A DNA stretch of 64,000 nt from Echinometra lucunter. Lineage: Eukaryota > Echinodermata > Echinoidea > Camarodonta > Echinometridae. The position numbers and the translations under genes were made by a program. A model generated the notes under the pieces. That model ran no database searches. It saw only the letters and a program-made list of their open reading frames with translations, and was not told where the DNA came from. The first letter of the stretch is position 1. Each line of letters opens with the position of its first letter. The stretch covers positions 9,858,996 to 9,922,995 of the forward strand of contig CM057157.1 in NCBI GenBank assembly GCA_029962745.1, given 5' to 3'. Of this stretch, positions 56,440 to 64,000 are shown piece by piece.

Positions 56440-56720
56440 AGGCTCATCGTCAAGTTCGACTCGACATCCCACGTGCGCGACCGCTGATAACATTCACGCC
56501 GTCCCATCCCGGACGCGAGGCATAAGGCTAGACGCTTCGGCTAGACGTACCAAACGCACACTCACTAAACAGAATCACATATTACATTGGCGCCGCGCAC
56601 TGTTGAGTGTGTGTGTAGCGTGTGTGTGCGTGCGATACGGGTGAGGGTGTGCGGTAGAGACAGATGTGAATAGTATGGCGGTAATCATAACACACGTTCT
56701 GCATTCCACGGTGTCATTAC
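56440..56720. promoter_or_regulatory. CpG-rich patch, possible promoter or first exon
   Basis: About 15 CpGs lie in 105 bases (56455-56560) within CpG-poor surroundings. It contains an E-box CACGTG (56469-56474), a tandem GGCTAGACG, an inverted CCAAT (ATTGGCGCC) and a TG-rich stretch. No gene could be attached to it. Confidence 0.25.
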
Positions 56721-57726
56721 ACGCCACATCTGGCTAAGACAGCGAAGTAGTCTGCCTAGCGACGGCATATAATTCGGCTTAAATCAGTTCATTAACGGTA
56801 CAATGTGTATGTATGTATGTAATAAATGTCTATTTAAGTGTTTTGGAATTAGTGAACCAGGTATAGATATGTACAGGTTAATCTTAATTTCCTTCGTAAT
56901 TTCTGGAAGTTCAGGAAAACTTTAGTAGATCAGATTTGAGTTGTGTGCGTTCTGTGATTGATGATCTTGACTCCCTGATAATGCGCCTCTTTAGTTTTCT
57001 AGGAATGGCATTGAACCAGGTTTTATAGCATTACTTCATTTGTTTTATTTTTTTCTGGATTCCTGAGACAATTTTTATAATAGATATTCAAATCAAACTT
57101 TAAGCCCCCCTTGAATTGATTATTGGATTTAGTTACCAAACGAGATGTAATGTTACGCAGACAAAAATGAAATCCTTTAGAACCCTCTTATGTCTACTGA
57201 TAGCTGTAAGAGATTTTTTTCCAGCGAGCATTTATAGAAGCTTGAAGAAACATTGAACCACGATGTCCCCTACAGGGGAACGATCGTTACTCTAAGTTTT
57301 CTTTTCATAACCACTTTACTTTTGCGATTCAGGAAGCATTCTATCTAAGTAAGCTGATTTGGCATTCTGAAGTGAAAATACATGGTAAACGCATTTATCA
57401 TATTTTCGAAAAATGGCTTCAGTAATCAGGGTTAATACGTGGGTGGAGCGTTTAGTGTGGGTGGAGTACAATGTCCTTTTTAAAAGATGCTGAATGTCAC
57501 ACACCTTCGACCCCACGAAGGGTCTTATATGGGTCTTGTATGGGAAGACTACCAGAACAGTATCCTGCTCGTTATCGTATCAGGGATTAACATGGTCACG
57601 TGACATGGATCTGAGTACCCAGGGATGATAATGGGATTGACGACAGGGGTCGAGAATGTTATATAGAGAGGGTAGAGAGAGAGAGAGAGAAAGAGAAAGA
57701 GAAAGAGGGAGAGAGAAAGAATAGGG

Positions 57727-58126
57727 CAGAGTCCCCAGTTTTCCGTTTTCTAAAATGCAAATTCCGTGTTCTTCGGTGTTCTAAACTTCAAATTCCGTGT
57801 TCTTAGGGGACATGTACGAAACATATGATAAAGCAATTATAAATAGTGGAAATCTTAGAAAAACGCAAGTTTCTTTAATATATTCGCTCTGTAGTATGCA
57901 GATCAAGCTTGGCGAACACATATAGGACGAACAGGTTTGATCGGCAAATTTTCCACTGATGCACGATTTTGCTTTATTGGATTTTGCTTTGATTTTCATG
58001 ATTTTCACTCAATTCTTTGTAATTCAGATTTTTAAACCTGAAAATCGCAAAATCGCAAATTCCGTGTTCTTCTCGAATTCCGTGAAAATTTTCCGTTTTC
58101 CGTATCGCGAAAAACTGGGGACTCTA
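57727..58126. mobile_element. hAT-like nonautonomous transposon (400 bp) with perfect 8-bp target duplication
   Basis: The terminal inverted repeats CAGAGTCCCCAG and CTGGGGACTCTA (one mismatch) are flanked on both sides by GAATAGGG (57719-57726 and 58127-58134). The 8-bp duplication and CAG-type ends are hAT hallmarks. The interior repeats AAATTCCGTGTTCTT several times and has no coding capacity. Confidence 0.85.
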
Positions 58127-59355
58127 GAATAGGGGATAAGTGTAGAAGGGGAGAGACGTATAAAAGGAGCCAAAAGAAAAAAAGTACAGAAAGAGACGGG
58201 GAGAGACTGATAAAGGTAGATAAAATTACTTTATGGAAATAAAAGAAAGAAATTGCTCCATTACTCCATTACTAAATGATGTTTTTTTTCTACACGAGCA
58301 GAACAAGTGAAGAGTTTGAAAGCAAAAACCGATATCCATTCTTGTCAAATTGAGATATTTGCATTTAAAGATCAAGAAAAAAATTTAAAAAGAGAAATTT
58401 ATTCTACTTTTGACCATAACTTTTTATAAATATTTCAAGAACATAGTTATCATGGTTATTTAAGCCATAAATTTATCTAAATTCGGAAGGCATACAAGAG
58501 ACGTAATCACATTCATCTTTCAACGCAACTTTTCGACTTTTTTCCAATTCTGTACTGACTAATTGTTTTTTAACATATGCACGTTTTATCACCAGTTCAA
58601 TTTCGGATCTAAAAACGCGTAGGCATATTAATAATAATAGGCTTATAAGTATTATACTATTAAGGTTTAAACAATGCTGAGAAAAAAAACCCCACGTACA
58701 AACTCTTGCGTGTTAAAAAAAAAAGTTCTAAAAGGTACAGCTTTTTAAAACAATAAAAGAATTTTTTTTCGTTATAAAACAAAGTTTTTTATCACAACCC
58801 TGCACGCAATCGTCACGTGATGGCGTCGTCTCGATTCTGAGAATGGTAATCATTAATCTCTGCCTTGAATAATGAAACGAGGTAGCAAGTACGTTTTGTC
58901 CCGATTTTCTCTAACATTTCCTTAATATTCTCCCTCTTTAATTAATCTGACTTTGCTGTGATACATAATAGCATGGCATACAGTTTTCAGTTATATTTGC
59001 ACAATTGTAATGGCAAATAAAATTGTAAGAATACTTCACATTACAAAATCATTATGAGCATGGAAAACCAACAATAAAGAATTATACAAAATTTGGACAT
59101 AGGTTAGTATATGAATAAATAAATAAATGAATAAATGAATACTCGCTGCATTGTAAAGGAAACCTTAGGACGCAGAGATTGTATTCAGGTTCCCAGACAT
59201 GAATATCACAGTACAATTTGATATAAAAAAAATAAAATGACATTACAATACAAGAACAGAAAGGGACATCCTTCAAGACAACACAGGCACTAGTATGGGA
59301 CACTGAGCAGCCTCTTGCAGTTCATAGTGGAATTGTAGTGTAACATTGGTTAGGG

Positions 59356-59913
59356 CAGGGGTGGCCAACCTTTTTTTTTTAGCTCATGGACCACAGCTGA
59401 CAATTGGGATAACTTGGCGGGTCGCAGGTAGTCTCCCTCCTCTCACACAAATAATACACCCAATCAGGTGGAGCCCAGGGGCTGTAGGGCTACAGCTCCT
59501 AGCCCCCACCTCTTCTACGGCCCCTGCACCCGTTATTCTGCAATTATTGCGAAAACAAAAACAAACAGCAAAATCACTCACTGAAGAAAGAAATCAGGAT
59601 TACTTTTTCAATGTGATTCCAGGGCTGTATTTTGATGAACAAGTCGAGTGATGTATATTGTCGTTGATGTTATTGAAGGTGAATTAGAAGGGCTTTGTAT
59701 CAATGGTCTATACCACGCAACGGATCAATTATATCCCGAATGATGAAAACAAATAGAAAAAGAGGAGAACAGTAGGTGTCAGTGTTTTACCCAATTCTAT
59801 CACTGCTACGCGGGCTGCATTTCATGAGCTTTTTTTTTTTTTTTTTAATGATCGTTACAATACTCCGCGGGCAGCACCAGAAGAGCTCGTGGGCCGCAGG
59901 TTGGCCACCCCTG
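59356..59913. mobile_element. hAT-like nonautonomous transposon (558 bp)
   Basis: The ends CAGGGGTGGCCAACCT and GGTTGGCCACCCCTG are inverted repeats. Flanks GGTTAGGG (59348-59355) and GGTTAGAA (59914-59921) are an 8-bp target duplication matching at six positions. Terminal CAGGGGTGG is typical of animal hAT elements. No transposase frame is present. Confidence 0.8.
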
Positions 59914-59921
59914 GGTTAGAA

Positions 59922-61831
59922 TATATCTGAACGAAAATAAGCTTGATGACTGTCAGTAATAGACCCATTAAGAGAATTCCAGAAATAAGGGCCAGTTTGA
60001 ATTCTATTTATAGAAGGTTATGGAAGGTGGAAAGATGAAGATTGTCTAGCGGGGTAGATGTGAACTCGTAGCTTTTGAAAAGAATAAACTTAATGGAGTT
60101 GGCAACTCGCCTTGTTTAGTCCATACATGAAGCAACCGATTAACATCCTCGCCCGCATCATTCGCCTTCGAATAGGCTTATTATACTCTTTACGGTGACA
60201 TCGGTGACATCCATTGCTAATGCATTATGTATGTTTTCTCCCTTGCAGGTTCGTTATTATGTATAAAATAATATCGTACTATATGTACGAGATCATATAG
60301 ATATTGCAAATAGATCACTAGAAATTAGGGTTGACAGTTGCCCTTATCAATATTGTTAGCCTCACGGGGGTGGGGTTGTTCAGTTCCTCGCTTCATGTAC
60401 TGAAGACCCCCCTTTAAAAAAAATCCCTTTTCTTTTCTTTCAGTACCTTACATTGGCTGGTGGTCTGCTGTCTGGTTGAAAGAAGCAATTAAAGAACTCG
60501 AATAGATGACGAAAAATGAATACGCGAATGAAGTAAAAAAAAAAATAAAAAAATAACAAAAACAGAAAATAACCCAGAAAGACTTCGTACACATGCTTTA
60601 AACAAAGTCATTTCCTTGTGGGGGGTCCCCCGGTCCACACAGAGACTGGTGTGAATTACGATTCAACTGCATTCTGAATGGAATGGATGGTCGTTCAACC
60701 GAGAAGCATATAATAAATGTACCCAGTCCGTACCCGATGAACTATCATATCAGACAACGCAAATGAACAAACTACCGAATTCGTGCACTTTGAGCTAAGC
60801 AGACGACATCAGCACGACTCGACTGTGATCGCGCGCAAAATCTGTCCTGGCCCAATATGTTGTAGACTCTGAACTTCCTGGTTGCCGTTGTAATACCCAG
60901 TGGCGTGTTAAGGTAAGGACAGACCCTTTTTTGCTTTCTCTCTTCTCACATTCGTGCACAAGGGTTTTATATCATTAGTGTCCTAAGCTTCTTTGGAGAC
61001 TGTTTAAATTGAAGGAAGTCCTGGTTCAAAATGTTGCGGAAATTCTGCTTAATACACCAAGGTCAAGTAGGGCCATGATTGCTAATGCTGGTGATGCTCC
61101 AATTTCTTCATAGTGACAGAGAACAATAGCTAAAGAGAAACTTTAGAGCTAGAGAAACCGGTATATAAGCATGGTAAGTTATTTTTTCAACATGTTCAAG
61201 GACTGTATTTCCTTTTATTTCAGAATGAATCGGGATTTTCTTCAGTTTTAAGTTGTTTAGTAAATCTAAAAAGCGGAAGAACGACATTGCCACATAATAA
61301 TCATAAAATCACTGTCAACATTGCATGAAAAATGTTCGCTTATCCTCATATTTCAGTCTTGTTCTGCACAGTCACGAATACAATAGTACATTGTACATGC
61401 GTAAAAAGGGACCTGAGGACGCACATTATTTTGAATCATGACGAGAAAGAAAGATCGGAGCGATAGTAGGCGGACTTTGACCAGATGTTTTACAATAAAT
61501 TGTTTACCTGATACAACTGGCATGCTTTTGTATAGATTTACTATACATTATGTCTAAGGTATGCTGAAGAATCCCTACCTCGATCACATATCGGAAACAA
61601 TATAATTGCTCGGGACTCCCCAAACTGGACCTTATAATTTGATGTTCATTATCGTAATTGATTATTCTCATTTTTATAGTTTTTCATAGTTGTCATTATT
61701 GTTTATGGTATAAATATGGCGGCAGGTAAACAGCAATGAAAAAGTGAAAGAAGTATAAAGTATTCAAGTATTTAACACATTACATAAAAATGCCTTTCAA
61801 TTTGTTGTAATCTTTGTGTGTGTAGTAATAA
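59922..61831. other. Noncoding, no gene recognised
   Basis: A consensus-like donor TTAAG|gtaagg at 60912 follows a mildly CpG-rich stretch (60820-60900), but no reading frame supports an exon. Confidence 0.4.
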
Positions 61832-62072
61832 GGCAGGGGCGGCGCCGGGTTATTTTGATAGGGGCAAATATTTTTCTTCTATTTTAAAACCTTGGCCCAC
61901 AGGTGAGTTTATTGACGTCTTCCCGTATACTCTTTCTTCTTCTCCTTCTCCTCCTTCTTCTTCTTTTTCTTTTTCTCCTCCTCCTCCTCCTCCTCCTTCT
62001 TCTCCTCCTTTTTCTTCTCTTCTTTTTTTGATCACTTGAAAAGTCATAGGGGGCGGCTGCCCCCTGCCCTGC
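61832..62072 (-). repeat. Interspersed repeat, complete copy, inverted relative to the one at 1-230
   Basis: The ends GGCAGGGGCGGCGCC and GGCTGCCCCCTGCC are GC-rich. Reverse-complemented it gives CCCCCTATGACTTTTCAAGTG, a GAA/GGA-rich tract, ACGTCAATAAACTCACCTGTG and CAAAATAACCCGGCGCCGCC. The CTT/CCT microsatellite at 61930-62030 is its internal purine tract. Confidence 0.75.
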
Positions 62073-62580
62073 AATAGCACTTCTTATTTCGCATGGTAAT
62101 TCGCTCAACGTGATGTCATGTTGCTCTCTGGCGTTTTCAACGAATTATTATACTCTGAAATACCCAGAACAATTTTAAACCACTAATATCATTTACAGTT
62201 TACCCTTGTCGCAATTTATCGGCAACCCCCAACTATAACTGGTCCGTCAAGTCCTATTACATTGCAAATGAGTAATCGGAAATTTGGTCCATTTCCAGTG
62301 TTCCTTTTGAACTCCTCCATTGACCAAAACCTGACTCCGCCCTTGTTCTTTCACACCCTGTATTAGCGTGAAAATATCTTTTCCCACGAGGTATCTCAGT
62401 CGATTCATTCATTCCATGAATTTGTTCCAAATGCCATTTCTTGATTGGGGTTTGTTTATTATCATCTTCAAGTTTTCTGCTCACATGCGTCTTTCACAAA
62501 CGTGTTTCTCTTTCCTGTGTTTTTCTCACCTTCTCATTTTTATTCCAATGCTGCTGTCTTAATATCTTTCCAACATATTA

Positions 62581-62704
62581 TTTCTCTCTCTCTCTCTCGA
62601 CTTTCTTTCAGGTTATTTTTCTCTTGCTCTGTTTCATTCTTTTCTTTTCCCAGCATTTTTGCATGGGTTTGTTCACATCTCTGTCTCTCTCTCTCCTTAC
62701 ATCC

Positions 62705-62737
<33 letters not shown>

Positions 62738-62910
62738 TCACTGATTCCATCTCTCCTCTCCTTCAATACTTCCCCCTTTCTCTCCCTATTCATTGCTTCT
62801 GTCTCTCTCCTTCACTATTGTCGTCTTTGCCTCTCCTTCAGTGCTTCCGTCCTCCTTCCCACCCCCTCTCTCCTTCACTGCTTCCACTCTCTCTCTCTGC
62901 TTCTCTTCCG
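62581..62910. repeat. (CT)n-rich pyrimidine tract
   Basis: CTCTCT blocks with CTTCACT, CTTCCGTC and similar interruptions; open frames in it are low-complexity Ser/Leu strings. Confidence 0.9.
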
Positions 62911-62929
62911 CTTTACCCATTGGTTATGA

Positions 62930-63911
62930 AATAATGATGATTTCATATCGACCGAATATATTCATCTTGAATTTACAATGTTCCCATACGTCCATTACCT
63001 ACCATGTGAGTCAATGAAAAATTAATGTTCATTTTTTTGTTCATTGTTTACAATTGAATTGCAAATATATTATGTGGCATGATGTGGAAGACTAACCATT
63101 TTTATCATGATGATACAATTTTTGTACACCATCTTTTCTTGGTTGATTAAACTTTTCAAGAGGGAACCCGATCAAAACTTCCAGATCAGGTCCTTGCCAT
63201 ACTTACAGGTATAACATACTAGTTTCCTTTGCATTGTTTCTAGGCAATGGTCTCTTTATTTGTCTTTTACTGATGGTATCAAAATAGTTGGAAAGAGTTA
63301 CTCCACAAAAGCTCGTAACATGCATCAAAGTTTACGCTCGGATTTGATAACAACAAAAAAATGCTGCATGTTAATTGACTCATCGCATGCGGAAGTGTGT
63401 CGATTGGTATTATTTTGTTTTTCATCCCCCTGTATTCACCACACAAATGGGATTATGTGGGCTAGGGAAAGCATGGAAACTACACCGTCAAAACAAGAAT
63501 ATCAAGAAAAAATCTATCAAAATCTAAGATTGTTTAATGAAATATTATCCAAGTGCTCACTTTTCTTTGGAGTCAGATATCCCTTTGATCACGATGTTAT
63601 CCGTCTTCTCCGTTGATTCAATGTATCTTCTAGTTTGTTCCACATATTCAACCCTCATTTAGTGTCATTGCTTATATTTATACTCCTTTACGATGTCCAA
63701 GCCCAATTGGATATGTCAAACCAGCCCTCATCTGCATCATATCGACCTCCTTTTTAAATCCCTTGATATTATACCTAGAGTCTTTCTTACGGAAAATGAC
63801 ATGATGCTGTTGATACAAGGATGGTGTGTGGAGTAATAAATAGAAAGAAGGATTGGGAAGGGAGAAAAGCGAAGAGACAGAGCTCTGAAGAGATGGTTCG
63901 TGGAGAGAGGA

Positions 63912-63943
<32 letters not shown>

Positions 63944-64000
63944 GAGGGGGTAGGGGAAGAAGGGCTGAGAACACGATCCCCTGCAAATTTACTGGAGAAG
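62930..64000. other. Noncoding, no gene recognised
   Basis: A 118-codon frame at 63260-63616 has no recognisable domain. A GA/G run lies at 63908-63955. Confidence 0.45.

Noticed and set aside
62441..62929. 162-codon Ser/Leu-rich frame resembling a membrane protein
   Set aside because: CT microsatellite; several frames are open at once.
63260..63616. 118-codon frame
   Set aside because: Composition is ordinary but no family or motif is recognisable, and a frame this long is expected occasionally by chance in 64 kb.

Overview
This is an AT-rich animal nuclear genome window. Introns, tRNA-derived SINEs, DNA transposons, long poly-G/poly-C runs and abundant GA, GAT and CT microsatellites all point to a marine invertebrate. 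The repeat style and the deuterostome-like TTC4 protein fit an echinoderm such as a sea urchin; this is inference, because no species-specific marker is visible.

Genes. Two protein genes can be supported. (1) TTC4, the Hsp90/Hsp70 co-chaperone (yeast Cns1 homologue), is on the + strand at 3266-11391 in ten coding exons (393 aa). It has TPR repeats with all five carboxylate-clamp residues and a C-terminal wheel domain. One of its introns (6771-7330) is an AT-AC, U12-type intron with a perfect 5' splice site. (2) A small single-pass membrane protein resembling KCNE potassium-channel beta subunits is on the - strand at 18947-19516. It has N-glycosylation sites before the membrane segment, a polyproline stretch and a C-terminal PDZ-ligand motif.

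Repeats and mobile elements. The rest, and especially the 44 kb after position 20000, has no other gene I can support. It is dense with mobile DNA. A 2.7 kb element with CACTG termini and arrays of GACTAAT-type subterminal motifs lies at 31434-34108 and carries a broken, intron-containing gene fragment. Two hAT-like nonautonomous elements have 8-bp target duplications (57727-58126 and 59356-59913). Four foldback elements share a GGG...TTTCA terminal signature although their interiors are unrelated (2956-3089, 7528-7689, 35190-35346, 38170-38423); one of them sits inside a SINE. Other items are elements with GGGCARTTCCATG ends in TTC4 introns, a LINE 3' fragment, divergent tandem repeats containing GCTCGCTCGC motifs, a 0.5 kb dispersed repeat present twice, and one repeat family found in opposite orientations at the two ends of the window.

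How it works together. There is no operon-like arrangement. TTC4 and the KCNE-like gene are independent genes about 7.5 kb apart. CpG-rich patches at 20110-20230 and 56440-56720 are the only promoter-like sequences noticed away from TTC4.
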